Under the pieces are notes generated by a model that made no database searches, had not been told where the DNA came from, and saw nothing but the letters and a program-made list of their open reading frames with translations. 20,808 nt of DNA from DAHUYF01 sp052143095 (GTDB lineage Bacteria > Pseudomonadota > Alphaproteobacteria > ATCC43930 > CGMCC-115725): positions 1-20,808 of the forward strand of contig JBKQTR010000194.1 of assembly GCA_052143095.1 (NCBI GenBank), read 5' to 3'. The position numbers and the translations under genes are program-made. This document shows positions 1 to 8,253 of the stretch, piece after piece. Position 1 is the first letter of the stretch; every line of letters begins with the position of its first letter.

Positions 1-394
1 CATTGGCGCGGGCTCTGCGCATGGCCTATAGGGGGTCGATGTCGGGGGTCCAACTCTCCCATCTCGCCATGTCCCTATGTCTATATATATGACTATCCTC
101 CAAAACTGGCTACATGGCTACAAGGGCACTTTTTGCTATATAGAACAATAGGTTAACTTGTAGCCAGCGTTGTAGACGCGGCTACAACTGGCTACAGGAA
201 AATCCTTTGTTTTCAATATGATGCTTGTAGCCAGCGTTTTTGCCCATTTTTCGGAGGGCGCCCAAAATCGACCCAAAAAGTCGGCTCTAGCGGGTCATCC
301 CTTGCTGGCGCCACTACCGCCGCGAGCCACTACCCGCCGCGGACCGGGCGGCGGCTCCTCGTCGGTGCGGGCGCCCATCCAGGCGCCTTCCCGG
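1..394. other. AT-rich gene-free stretch at the left edge
   Basis: No convincing gene lies here. Bases about 60 to 250 are visibly richer in A+T than the rest of the window, with runs such as ctatatatatgactat and gctatatagaac. The stretch contains the TGGCTAC/GTAGCCA repeat cluster described separately. Short reading frames start on the minus strand at about 70, 62 and 22 and run to a stop or off the left edge. None has a clear ribosome binding site. Confidence 0.6.
105..238. repeat. Iteron-like cluster of TGGCTAC/GTAGCCA repeats (candidate replication origin or regulator binding site)
   Basis: Five copies of the heptamer TGGCTAC or its complement GTAGCCA lie within 130 bases: 107-113 and 115-121 (direct orientation), 160-166 (inverted), 189-195 (direct) and 228-234 (inverted). 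The 15-mer cttgtagccagcgtt occurs twice, at 157-171 and 224-238. Copies 160-175 and 182-195 form an inverted repeat (GTAGCCAG-cg-TTGTAG, loop of 6, CTACAA-CTGGCTAC). The surroundings are AT-rich. P4-type alpha primase-helicases bind short iterated octamers in both orientations at ori and crr. The location, downstream of a Toprim helicase gene in the same element, fits such a role, but binding is inferred. Confidence 0.55.
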
Positions 395-1992
395 TCAGGA
401 GAATGGATCAATCTGCGGGGACGCCATGGCGCGGGAGCGGACTCCGGTCGGCGGCTCGATCTTCCAGAACTCGCTGTCGGTCCAAACCGGTCCTCCGGCA
501 GCATAGGGGAAGAGCCACATATATTTCCGTCCGAAGGAGACGCGGTAGCGCGTCCCCAAAGAGGAAATCGATCGAAGAGGCACGCCCACGCCGGCGGCTA
601 GATCACGGGCATCGCGCCGCCTGGTGATCATCTCCACCCATGCTTGGGCGGCTGGTAGATCGCGCGGCGCGGGCTCCTTGTGCTTGGACCATGCCCCGTC
701 TTTGACGGGGACGCGGATCATCCAGTCGATATGCTGGTGCGGCCAGTGGCGGAGGGCGTCGTCCAGGGAAATCAGGTTGGCTAGCTGCTTGCCATTACAG
801 TGTGGGCAGTAGTGGGTGTCGCGACAGATTCTTCCGGGTGCGGCTTCTGGCAACGACAGGCGCAGCCCCTCCCGCTCCTCGAATTTCTCTTTGACGCCTT
901 CCGGTATGGCATCCCATACGCCAACGTGAGGCGCGCGGTTCGCATGGTGGCGGAGATGCCCTGAGACGACGAAGGGGGATCGTGCATAGGTCTCGCCGCA
1001 ATGCGCGCAGGTCTCGCGATGCCAGACCAGCGCGGCCTCGACCATGTCGTGGTGCAGAGCAGAGCCCCACGCCACACAAGGCAACCGTGCTCGATGCGGT
1101 CGAGGATGAGCGGCACCTCAACCTCGGGGGAGTTCCGTAGGAAGAACGCCGGGGAGCCGAATCCTTGGATCTGGGCGCCGGCATGGCGAACGAACTGAAC
1201 TGCGGTGCCCAGCGTGTAATCCGGGGAGCGCTGCCGCACCATCTCCAAATCTGGCACGGCGCCGCCACCGAGTTCCCCGATGACAATTACCTGCGGCTTG
1301 CTGATGGTGTTGAAGTCATCGGCCGTCACCTCGATCACCGCCGGCAGGCCATAATTCCGCCAGACACGGCAGGCACGGTGGCGTGAGCGCATGTACCCGA
1401 CCAACGCCTTGGCGATGTCGACCTGGCTCTCGACAAGGCGCAACACGCGGCGGACGGCCCGCTGGGCCGATTCGGTCGCCGTCAGCTCCTGGCCGATGAT
1501 TGTGCGCAGATCGGATCCGAACGCCTCGCCGGAGTTCCGCCCGGCTTTCACTATCCACCACGGCAGCACCTCGGCTGCCCTATACCGCTCCTCGCGGAAG
1601 GCGGTGGTGGCGCCGCTCTGCGGCGAGAGCTGCACCTCGAACGCGACCTTGACCTTGCCGCGCGTCGCCATGACATCGGCGCGCCAGTCCGGCCCGGCCG
1701 CCTCGATCTCGGCCTGCCAGCCTTCCACGCCGTTGATGGCGTCGAAGATGGCGGCCTTCAACTCGACGTGCTCCAGCGATTCCGGTTGCCAGCCGCAGGT
1801 ATTGGGCTGCGATTTGTGCGCGAAGAACTGCCGCCCGAGCGGGCTCATTTTCATGATGCCCGGCGAGTGGCAGCACGCCATCTCGATAACCGACTCCCCG
1901 CGCTTGACGCGGACGCCCAGCTCGCGCCAGGCGTCGCGCGGCAGGCGCAGGGAGATGGTGTCGCCACCATCTATGACGGCCCGGAACGGCAT
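395..1992 (-). pseudogene. CoiA-like nuclease, frameshifted
   Basis: The gene starts at ATG 1992, with GAGGGG six bases upstream, and its intact form would give about 530 residues. The first part (1992 to about 1070) shows the CoiA family layout: an N-terminal region with CCHSP, FFAHK and ESLEHVELK, then a PD-(D/E)XK-like core with RADV (D106) and AFEVQ (E119, Q121), and RYRAAEVLPWWIV. Around 1065-1068, a run of four C on the plus strand (GGGG in the message), the protein-like reading moves to another frame. That frame continues to a TGA at 395-397 and carries CAHC...HLRHH and CRDTHYCPHC zinc-finger-like clusters. One extra base in the G run would join the frames as RGGSALHHD. The original frame stays open to 781 but becomes non-protein-like. 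It follows the primase gene at 21 bases. The break may be a mutation, an assembly error or, less likely, recoding. Confidence 0.75.
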
Positions 1993-2013
1993 GGCGTACC
2001 CCTCGCTCGGCGC

Positions 2014-5000
2014 CTATAGCGGCGGCTCGTCGTTCGGGTCGCTGTCCTCGGAGGGGCTGCTGTCGGGCTCGGACGGCTGACCATCGAAGATCATCGATAG
2101 TGGTACGGACAGGCATCGCTCGGGATTGCTGGCGAATCTCTGCTTGCGCCACTCGCCCTTGGTCGGACCTTCCTCGTGGCGGAATTCGCCGGCGCCCTTG
2201 AGGCGCTTGACCTGGTCCCACCATCCGTTCTCGAACGGCGTCCCGGCGAGCATCCCAGAGATTTTGCTGTTGTCACGCTCGATGAGCAATTTCCCGTCGG
2301 CCGCCGACTGGCCTTTTTCGATGAAAACTTTCAGCCCGTTATGGCCAAGAATACGGTTCGCCTCGGCGGCAGTGATCTTCGTCTCAGTGGTCGACCCGTC
2401 CTCTTGATTCTGTCCCGCGGCTATCCGGATCAGCTCCGACATGGCGATCTGTGTGCCGTGCGGCAGTCTCTCGCAATGGCGAAGGACGCTGTTGATCACT
2501 TTCTCAGGCTCATTGCCGCCGGCGTCATCGAGGAACGCTGACCAGTTATAGGCGTCGACCAGTTTTTCGGCATCGTCGCGTGTGGCGAGTCCGGAGTGGG
2601 CGATCGACCATGCGCCGGCCAGCAGCGTGCCGTACTGGTCGCCGTCACGCGGTGAGCCGAGACGGTTCGACATGACCTCGATGAAGGTGTCGATGTTCTG
2701 GAGTACGGTCGGCAGTGTGTCGAGCATGCGGCGCAGTAGGCGGGCGGGGAGTGTCTTGTCCTTGAGGAGAGCACCGAGCGCCTTTTTCGTGATAGGCCAT
2801 TTTTCGCGGTGCTCGCGCTCGTGCTTGGGGCGCAAGTGCAGTTTGGCGATGCGATCGTGATCGGCGTCATATTTTATGCCGATCGAAATGGACGACAGCA
2901 GGAACATCGAGCGGATGAGGAATTCCATGCCGTCGCCGCGGATGGTGCCTTTGAGCGTCAACGCGTCAGATTCGCTGCTGGCCTGGCGCGCGAGTCCGAG
3001 GATAGACTGTATCCGCTTTGAGTCCTGATCGCTCTGCTGTTCGGACTCGTCGAAAAGCACCGGGATCGCGTCGTTGCGGAGTTTCTGGCGGATGCCGGCC
3101 TCGGTCGAATAGCCTTGGACCATGAGCGAGATTCCGCTGAGCAGGTGTTTGGCGAAGTCGCGGAGAATTGTCGTCTTGCCGCAACCGGCACCACCCGTGA
3201 GCCATGCATGCGGGCGCCATTTTAGCGCGCCGCAGACGGGTGCGAGCGCGATCCAGCCGCACAGGAGAAGCGCCGATCCGGGATTGACCCATCGAAATTG
3301 CTTCGCCACGTCGATGATCCGCTGCCCGTCGGCATCGCTCAGCGCATCCTCGGCAGGCGGTGGTAGGGTTCGCCCGATCGGGTAGATGTACTCACTCTTG
3401 ATCGCGTCAACGTCGACCGGAATGCCGTCGACGGCGAGCTGGTTGCCGAAGTGGAATATGCAACGGTCTCGGTCGATCCACGCACCACGTCCGCGGATCT
3501 TTGTCGGATCGAAGACGCCGCGCGCGGTCGCTGTTTGGATGAACCAATTCGACGCCTTGGTCTTATCGCAGCCGCCGCCCTTGACCGGGAAATTCATCTG
3601 CCACCAACGCCATGGCGCCATGTTGTTCAGGTTATGATCGCTGGAGAAATCTCTCGGCGAGACCCGCTGAATCAGGCGCTTTCTGCGATGATAAATGTGG
3701 TATTGGTCATCATCGCTGTACCCAAGGATGCCGAAATGGCCGCTGGGATCGATCGCGGCGTGCTGGCGCGCCTCGGCCGCGCTCGCGTCATTTGCCGATC
3801 CGGCGCCCGCGGCATCCGCCTGCGGCTCCTCGCCCGCCTGGCGCTGCTCTGCCGCGGCGATCGCCGCCAGGACTTGGCGCTTGACCTCCGCGAGCCCTTC
3901 GGCCGCGTGATCGAGGCCGCCGGCCATGTGCAGATCGTTGAAATCCGTCGGCTTCGACTCGACGCTCTTGAACTGCGGGATCGCGACGATGCCGTTGATC
4001 TCCTTGGCCGCCTGGCGCGCAGCGGTCGCACCCGGGTTCTTGACCGGGCGATCGGTCCACGCGTCATTGTCGCCGGCCATGACGATCCTGGCCTCGGGCA
4101 GACGTTTGCGGAAGAGCTTCGCCACGTGCGCCATGTTATTGGCATCGAAAGCGACCACGACGAGGGCGCCGGTCGCCATGTGGATCGACGCCCCGGTCGA
4201 GTATCCCTCGCAGATGATCACGGTCAGGATGCCGGTCGCGGCGTTAGGCGCCGGTGCGCCGATGACGAAATAGCAACCGCGCTTGCGTCCCCCGGACAGG
4301 AAATCCTTGTCGCGGCCGAGCGCTTTGCCGTCGAATATCGCCTGCAAGCTGACGATGCTCTTGGCGTTCTCATGGATCGGCACCAGCAGCGCATTCGGCA
4401 CGGTCTTGGTATGGACCTCGCCGTGCTCGTCTACCCACTCCTTGATCCATGTGCCGACGCGCAGGCCGAAGGCTTTGACGCCCTTGCGCACGAGATAGGG
4501 GTGGGTGTCATCGGCGGGCTTCGCGGCCTCCCACATCGCCACCGCGCGCGCAGCGGCCTTCGCCTGGCGCTCCGCCTCCTCAGCCTCGCGCTGGCGCTGC
4601 GCGGCCTCCTGGCGCTCCTTCATCGCCTTGCGCTCGGCCCCGGATGGCCCGTTGCCGTCGGTGCCGCTCGCGACCCACTTCACGATCGGTTCCGGCCCGT
4701 TCAGGCGCCAGCTCCCGGCCTCACCGTTCGGCCATCCGTCGGTGGTGTGCAGGAAGTACCAGCCGTTCAGGGAGCCCTTGCTGTCGCCATCGACATGGAA
4801 ACGCACCATGCCGTCGTCGGCACGGAGCTTCCCTTTGAAGGACAGCCCGGCCGCGTCCATGTCGTCGCGGAAGAGGCGGATGGACACCTCCGGCGATGGC
4901 GCGCGGGCGCTGCGGGCGGCGGGCGCGCGCGCCGTGCGGGTGGTGCGCGCGGCTGCGGGCGCCGCGTGCGGCACTTCCGCCTGGTGCTGTGGGGCGTCGT

Positions 5001-5472
5001 CATAGGCGTCGTGTGGCGGCGCGTCGGTGACCCAGGGCGGCAGCTCGACGGAGGTCGACTCTGGCGCCGGCGCCGCTGCGGGCGCGGTCTGGATCGCGTT
5101 CTCGAGGAGCTTCGCCACGCCCAGCGCCGCCGCACGCGCGCTGGCGACGTACTTGAGCCATTCCGCCCAGCGCTCGGGGTTCGCCGCCGCGGCCTTCGCC
5201 GTCTCCTCGGGTGTGGGCGTCGGGATCGGCGCCGGCTGAGGGCCGAGAATCATGCCGCTGATAATGCTGCGCACCGGGAAAGGCACGACATTGCTCGCCG
5301 GCGCCGGCAAGTCTTCCGGGGCGATACGATGCGGCTCTGCCGGCGGCGGCCCTTCCTCGGCCGACAGGGGCGCGCCGTCGTCGTCGTAGGGTTCTATGCC
5401 GGCGGCACCGGCAAAGTACGTGCCTGTCGACAGATTACTGTTGCTTGGGGAAAGAGGTGCTTGTAGGGTCAT
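2014..5472 (-). CDS. Toprim primase-helicase of P4-alpha/phage type
   Basis: This is a replication protein of about 1152 residues. Counting from the TTG at 5490, it has a Pro/Ala-rich N-terminus (1-200); a primase-type N-terminal module lacking a CHC2 zinc finger (about 205-275, with DAAGL...RFHVDGDSKGSLNGWYFLH); a charged helical linker (285-320); a Toprim domain (about 420-520, with CEGYSTGASIH, E428, and AGDNDAW, D474 and D476); a second Ala/Gln-rich linker; and an AAA+/SF3-like helicase half. The helicase half has Walker A GGAGCGKTT (766-774) and Walker B AIPVLFDESEQ (about 808-818). It presumably primes and unwinds at the element's own origin. Starts at TTG 5490, GTG 5481 and ATG 5472 are all possible. 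No strong Shine-Dalgarno decides, so ATG is given. The CoiA-like gene follows. P4 alpha is the functional analogue; the exact subfamily was not resolved. Confidence 0.9.
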   Translation of the reverse strand: MTLQAPLSPSNSNLSTGTYFAGAAGIEPYDDDGAPLSAEEGPPPAEPHRIAPEDLPAPASNVVPFPVRSIISGMILGPQPAPIPTPTPEETAKAAAANPERWAEWLKYVASARAAALGVAKLLENAIQTAPAAAPAPESTSVELPPWVTDAPPHDAYDDAPQHQAEVPHAAPAAARTTRTARAPAARSARAPSPEVSIRLFRDDMDAAGLSFKGKLRADDGMVRFHVDGDSKGSLNGWYFLHTTDGWPNGEAGSWRLNGPEPIVKWVASGTDGNGPSGAERKAMKERQEAAQRQREAEEAERQAKAAARAVAMWEAAKPADDTHPYLVRKGVKAFGLRVGTWIKEWVDEHGEVHTKTVPNALLVPIHENAKSIVSLQAIFDGKALGRDKDFLSGGRKRGCYFVIGAPAPNAATGILTVIICEGYSTGASIHMATGALVVVAFDANNMAHVAKLFRKRLPEARIVMAGDNDAWTDRPVKNPGATAARQAAKEINGIVAIPQFKSVESKPTDFNDLHMAGGLDHAAEGLAEVKRQVLAAIAAAEQRQAGEEPQADAAGAGSANDASAAEARQHAAIDPSGHFGILGYSDDDQYHIYHRRKRLIQRVSPRDFSSDHNLNNMAPWRWWQMNFPVKGGGCDKTKASNWFIQTATARGVFDPTKIRGRGAWIDRDRCIFHFGNQLAVDGIPVDVDAIKSEYIYPIGRTLPPPAEDALSDADGQRIIDVAKQFRWVNPGSALLLCGWIALAPVCGALKWRPHAWLTGGAGCGKTTILRDFAKHLLSGISLMVQGYSTEAGIRQKLRNDAIPVLFDESEQQSDQDSKRIQSILGLARQASSESDALTLKGTIRGDGMEFLIRSMFLLSSISIGIKYDADHDRIAKLHLRPKHEREHREKWPITKKALGALLKDKTLPARLLRRMLDTLPTVLQNIDTFIEVMSNRLGSPRDGDQYGTLLAGAWSIAHSGLATRDDAEKLVDAYNWSAFLDDAGGNEPEKVINSVLRHCERLPHGTQIAMSELIRIAAGQNQEDGSTTETKITAAEANRILGHNGLKVFIEKGQSAADGKLLIERDNSKISGMLAGTPFENGWWDQVKRLKGAGEFRHEEGPTKGEWRKQRFASNPERCLSVPLSMIFDGQPSEPDSSPSEDSDPNDEPPL

Positions 5473-5494
5473 CTTCGTCACTTTCGTCAAACTC

Positions 5495-5530
5495 GCCGGC
5501 CGATTGATTCAGCTTTCGGCCGGCTTTTTA
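5495..5530 (+). terminator. Intrinsic-terminator-like hairpin in front of the primase gene, oriented for the plus strand
   Basis: A perfect 9-bp stem GCCGGCCGA (5495-5503) pairs with TCGGCCGGC (5516-5524) and is followed directly by TTTTTATT on the plus strand. It sits in the 5491-5583 gap between the AlpA-like gene and the primase gene, both of which are on the minus strand. As a terminator it therefore acts against antisense transcription. Read from the minus strand, the same hairpin lies in the 5' leader of the primase message, where no U tract follows it. Confidence 0.6.
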
Positions 5531-5583
5531 TTGCCGACCCGGCGAGGTGGTGGGTGCGCCGAAACCGTCGGCGCCGCGGTCTG

Positions 5584-5805
5584 CTATGCGGCGACCACCG
5601 CTGTACTGGTGCGGGCGTCGCGTTCGGCGATGCGCGCGGCGTCAAAGTGCTCCAGCTCGGCGTTCACGAAGCGGATCCCTCGCGCTCCGACTTTGATTGG
5701 CCTCGGGAAGCGACCTTCGCGCACCAGCCGGTCGACGTGTTGGCGATGCTTGAACCGGTACCTTTTGCAGACCTCGGCCATCGTCAAGAAGATGTTCTGT
5801 TCCAC
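5584..5805 (-). CDS. AlpA-like small DNA-binding regulator
   Basis: A 73-residue protein with an excisionase/AlpA-type winged HTH: FLTMAEVCKRYRFKHRQHVDRL followed by REGRFPRPIKVGARGIRF, the recognition-helix-and-wing pattern of the family. Proteins of this type regulate or assist excision and replication of P4-like elements. The GTG at 5805 is preferred because AAAGG lies seven bases before it. A GTG at 5820 in the same frame would add five residues but has no Shine-Dalgarno. The gene lies 111 bases upstream of the primase ATG and probably belongs to the same transcript. Confidence 0.8.
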   Translation of the reverse strand: MEQNIFLTMAEVCKRYRFKHRQHVDRLVREGRFPRPIKVGARGIRFVNAELEHFDAARIAERDARTSTAVVAA

Positions 5806-5850
5806 GGCGGTGCCTTTCACGTTTGAGCGGGTTGTAGTGTTTCGTCACGA

Positions 5851-5931
5851 TTAACAACGCGCCAAGTGGCGAAACGCTTCCAAATTTTCAAGCGCGCGAT
5901 TCAACAAACCCTTCTGCTGGCGCAACATCAT
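5851..5931 (-). CDS. Doubtful small ORF, possibly the tail of a frameshifted small gene
   Basis: Beginning at ATG ATG, 26 codons encode a helical, charged peptide (MMLRQQKGLLNRALENLEAF, then RHLARC). The same frame is open and protein-like further upstream, back to the stop of the 137-aa gene (PHRPDIEAQRRTLADEHGR), but it has no start codon there. A GTG overlapping that stop (6008-6010) would enter this frame if the A5 run at 6001-6005 were one base shorter, giving about 52 residues. It may be a decayed translationally coupled gene, or noise. Confidence 0.25.
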   Translation of the reverse strand: MMLRQQKGLLNRALENLEAFRHLARC

Positions 5932-6006
5932 GCGTCCGTGTTCGTCCGCCAGCGTTCGCCGCTGTGCCTCGATGTCCGGGCGGTGCGGCGCCGGGGCGCA
6001 TTTTTG

Positions 6007-6420
6007 TCACAACAGCAACTCCCCGTCCTCCTCGCCGCGCGGCGCATCCGCATATGCTCCGTCAACCAGCTCCGCCACGAGCTGCGCGACGGTGCCGCGC
6101 CCGGCGCAGAACAGGTCCGCCACGTCGGCGAGGTCGCCGGCGGCGACGCGTCCGTTGCCAGCGCGGGCGAGCAGCGGATATGCCTCTGCTGCAGCCGCGG
6201 CCCAGCGGAGGTGCCCTGCCACATAGTCGATGTCTTTCCAGATCGGCCTCTTGACCGAAACTTCGTCGACCTCTCTGGCGCTGTTGTGCAAGCAGGTGGC
6301 GACCCATCTCTGGCTCACAATGTCGCGCCGCGACGCCCATGGTCCATGTTGGGCGTCTCGCCCATGCTCAACGACACCGTGCTCGTCGCCGAGTCGGTTG
6401 TCGTTCTTGGGGGTACTCAT
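6007..6420 (-). CDS. Hypothetical protein, 137 aa
   Basis: No family recognised. The ATG at 6420 has a very strong Shine-Dalgarno (AGGAGGGAGGA directly before it), which rules out the longer in-frame extension to 6528. The protein has a polar, His/Asp-rich first third (STPKNDNRLGDEHGVVEHGR), a central segment with REVDEVSVKRPIWKDIDYVA, and an Ala-rich helical C-terminal half ending in an acidic tail (RGEEDGELLL). No signal peptide or membrane segment is seen. It lies between the parB-like gene (110 bases upstream) and the AlpA-like gene. Its position in the element suggests an accessory role, but none can be assigned. Confidence 0.75.
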   Translation of the reverse strand: MSTPKNDNRLGDEHGVVEHGRDAQHGPWASRRDIVSQRWVATCLHNSAREVDEVSVKRPIWKDIDYVAGHLRWAAAAAEAYPLLARAGNGRVAAGDLADVADLFCAGRGTVAQLVAELVDGAYADAPRGEEDGELLL

Positions 6421-6530
6421 TCCTCCCTCCTCGCTCTCGCGCCGCCCCGGCCCCCACCGGAAACAACGCATCGTCAGTAGCGCTAGATGTCCGCGCGGCG
6501 CGCGCCGGTGACCGCGGGGATAGTGCATCG

Positions 6531-7739
6531 CTATGCCGCCGCCTCGGCGTTGCCGGTGTCGTCAATGTGATGCGCCTCGGCGGGCTCCGGCGACCCGCTC
6601 GCGAGGGCGCCGGCGATCGCTTTGCAGACCCCCGGCCAGATAGTCGACGCGCCGGTCAGGCGCTCGAGAACGCGGCGCGGCAGGCCATGGATAAGCAGTT
6701 TGGCGACCTCTTCGACATCGGCATCGCCTTGCGCGGCTATAGCGGTCGCGGGCGGCACGGGCGCCGCGTGGAACGGCGTGGCCGGCTGGGATTCCATTTC
6801 CGGCTGGGATTCCATTTCCGGCTGAACGGCCACAGGCGCCTCCTGCGGCGCGGCCTGAGTGGCCTCCTGCGCGGTAGCGGCCACGGCAGGCTCGGCCGCC
6901 ACCTCGGGCTCCGGCGCCACCCCCGGCTCGAGCTTGCGGACGCCGTCGATGACCTCGCGCTGGTGCTCGTGCGGCATAGCGGCGAGCTTGTCCATTGCCG
7001 CGCCGGTGTTGAGGTCGGGCTTGCTCTTGATCTCGTCGAGAACATCCGGCGCGATGCGCTCGCCGCGGGAGACATCTTTGTTGACGGCTGCCTTGGAGCG
7101 TCCGGTCTTCGCGGCGGTCTCCGCTGCGAAACCCTTGTTGCCGCGGCCTCCGGAAACTGGCTCAGCCTGAGCCACTTTCTCATCGGTGCCCTCGGGCTGG
7201 CGCGCCTGCTGCCAGAGCTGCTTGCGCCGGGTGACGTGCTGGACGCGCTCGGCCGCGCTCAGTTCGTGGCGGCACAGGTTCTCGTCAACCTCAGCTAGCG
7301 CGGCTTCGGTCGCATCGCCATCGAAGTAGATGATCGGAACGCGGTTCCACCCCAAGCGCTTCACCGCCTCGAGGCGGTGCGCGCCGGCCACAAGCCGAAA
7401 GGTCATATCGTCGCTCTCATTTTCGGTGACAGCGACGACGATCGGCTGTAGCAGCCCGCGCTCGCGGATGCTCTCTTGAAGCTCCCCCACCTTCGCTTCG
7501 TCGATTTCCCGGAGGCGATCCCCGACTTTGATAAATTCAACGTATTCATGTTCGTCGAAGGCGCAGCGCCAGCCGTTGCGCGAACTGATGGTTTGCGCAG
7601 TATGGCGGCGCCATGGCTCGACGCTGACCTCCGCCTCGAACTTCGCCAGCTCATTCGCGCGCTTCGTCTTCGCGCGCTTGTCGGCAGTGGCCTGGCGCTT
7701 CTCATTCTCCTCTTGGGTGAGGCCGTCGAAGCGGATCAT
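6531..7739 (-). CDS. ParB/Srx-type nuclease-domain protein, 402 aa
   Basis: A charged N-terminal stretch (1-65) precedes a ParB/sulfiredoxin fold at about 67-160, with IDEAKVGELQESIRERGLLQPIVV, then RLVAGAHRLEAVKRLGW (116-131, the CTP-binding/ParB box) and ENLCRHELSAAER (153-165). An HTH-like region follows (about 200-235, FAAETAAKTGRSKAAVNKDV). The C-terminal part is a Pro/Ala/Glu linker with a PEMESQ duplication and a short helical end. The start is the ATG at 7739 because it overlaps the preceding stop (ATGA) and the upstream extension is not protein-like. No ParA is nearby, so it may be a regulator or clamp-type DNA-binding protein rather than half of a classical partition pair. Confidence 0.88.
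   Translation of the reverse strand: MIRFDGLTQEENEKRQATADKRAKTKRANELAKFEAEVSVEPWRRHTAQTISSRNGWRCAFDEHEYVEFIKVGDRLREIDEAKVGELQESIRERGLLQPIVVAVTENESDDMTFRLVAGAHRLEAVKRLGWNRVPIIYFDGDATEAALAEVDENLCRHELSAAERVQHVTRRKQLWQQARQPEGTDEKVAQAEPVSGGRGNKGFAAETAAKTGRSKAAVNKDVSRGERIAPDVLDEIKSKPDLNTGAAMDKLAAMPHEHQREVIDGVRKLEPGVAPEPEVAAEPAVAATAQEATQAAPQEAPVAVQPEMESQPEMESQPATPFHAAPVPPATAIAAQGDADVEEVAKLLIHGLPRRVLERLTGASTIWPGVCKAIAGALASGSPEPAEAHHIDDTGNAEAAA
6784..6819 (-). repeat. 18-bp tandem duplication inside the parB-like gene
   Basis: Two exact copies of ggctgggattccatttcc (6784-6801 and 6802-6819, plus strand) encode a repeated QPEMES unit in the low-complexity linker. The duplication is in frame and probably neutral. 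Confidence 0.9.
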
Positions 7740-8023
7740 GGCGCGACTCCATTCTGCTCTGTGGTCATGGTGCTGGCGCCGGCGGACGGCTCGGTGCTGG
7801 CTGGCGCCTTCGTCGAGCGCATCGGCGGGCTCTGCCGCTCCGCAGCGAAGGCGTCGAGCCAGGCGAGCCGGTACTTGATCCACCGGCCATCGCGGCGGAA
7901 CATCGGCCCGCGGCCCATGCACCGCAGATTGGACATCGTCTCGGGCGAGAGGGTGATGCCGTGCTCCTCTTGCAGATGCTTTGACGCCTGGCGGGGCGTC
8001 AGCATGGCGTTGGGGTCTTTCAC
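7736..8023 (-). CDS. HTH (MerR/excisionase-like) DNA-binding protein, 95 aa
   Basis: Residues 7-60 match the HTH_17/excisionase pattern: LTPRQASKHLQEEHGITLSPETMSNLR forms the helices, and GRGPMFRRDGRWIKYRLAWLD the wing and last helix. The remainder is a Ser/Thr/Ala-rich tail. The GTG start at 8023 overlaps the stop of the 77-aa gene (GTGA), with AGGAGA nearby upstream. Its own stop overlaps the parB-like start (ATGA). It is probably a regulator or recombination directionality factor of the element. Confidence 0.82.
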   Translation of the reverse strand: MKDPNAMLTPRQASKHLQEEHGITLSPETMSNLRCMGRGPMFRRDGRWIKYRLAWLDAFAAERQSPPMRSTKAPASTEPSAGASTMTTEQNGVAP

Positions 8024-8253
8024 GCGAGTTCTCCTACATAGGCGGCGATAACCACGAATGGCATCGTCTCGTCACGACGGCCGCGGCGCCAATGCTGAAT
8101 GCCGTTTCGCCGTGGGCAATGTCGAGTTGGTCCTTGGGGTGCATCGCGGAGTGATGCGCCAATAGCATCGGCGCTGGTTTTCCTCCCAGCGCCCTGACTT
8201 GCCAGCCGAGCTGCGCTGCCATAGCGCGCCGGCTGGCGCTTTTCCTCAGTCAT
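8020..8253 (-). CDS. Hypothetical protein, 77 aa
   Basis: This frame is supported mainly by geometry: its ATG (8253) overlaps the stop of the 178-aa gene and its TGA overlaps the GTG of the next gene. The product starts MTEEKRQPARYGSAARLASQ and ends with a more hydrophobic MPFVVIAAYVGELA. A second minus-strand frame over 8034-8222 gives a 62-codon ORF starting MAAQLGWQVRALGG that looks at least as protein-like. The real product may therefore use that frame for part of its length, or the gene may be frameshifted. No family recognised. Confidence 0.5.
   Translation of the reverse strand: MTEEKRQPARYGSAARLASQGAGRKTSADAIGASLRDAPQGPTRHCPRRNGIQHWRRGRRDETMPFVVIAAYVGELA

Noticed and set aside
1..70. 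Start of a further minus-strand gene running off the left edge (ATG at 62 or 22)
   Set aside because: Too little sequence remains and neither start has a ribosome binding site; it cannot be supported or excluded.
218..601. Plus-strand 127-codon ORF near the left edge
   Set aside because: Its second half is antisense to the CoiA-like gene, its composition is not protein-like and no ribosome binding site is seen.
1060..1075. Programmed -1 frameshifting in the CoiA-like gene
   Set aside because: There is no X XXY YYZ heptamer in the required frame; a simple indel at a G run explains the break.
3451..5466. Long plus-strand open frame of 671 codons opposite the primase gene
   Set aside because: It is Arg/Gly/Leu-rich with no recognisable domain and lies entirely antisense to a well-supported gene; long antisense frames are common in GC-rich DNA.
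5866..6480. Plus-strand ORF of 204 codons opposite the 137-aa gene
   Set aside because: The opposite strand has a strong Shine-Dalgarno and better protein character.
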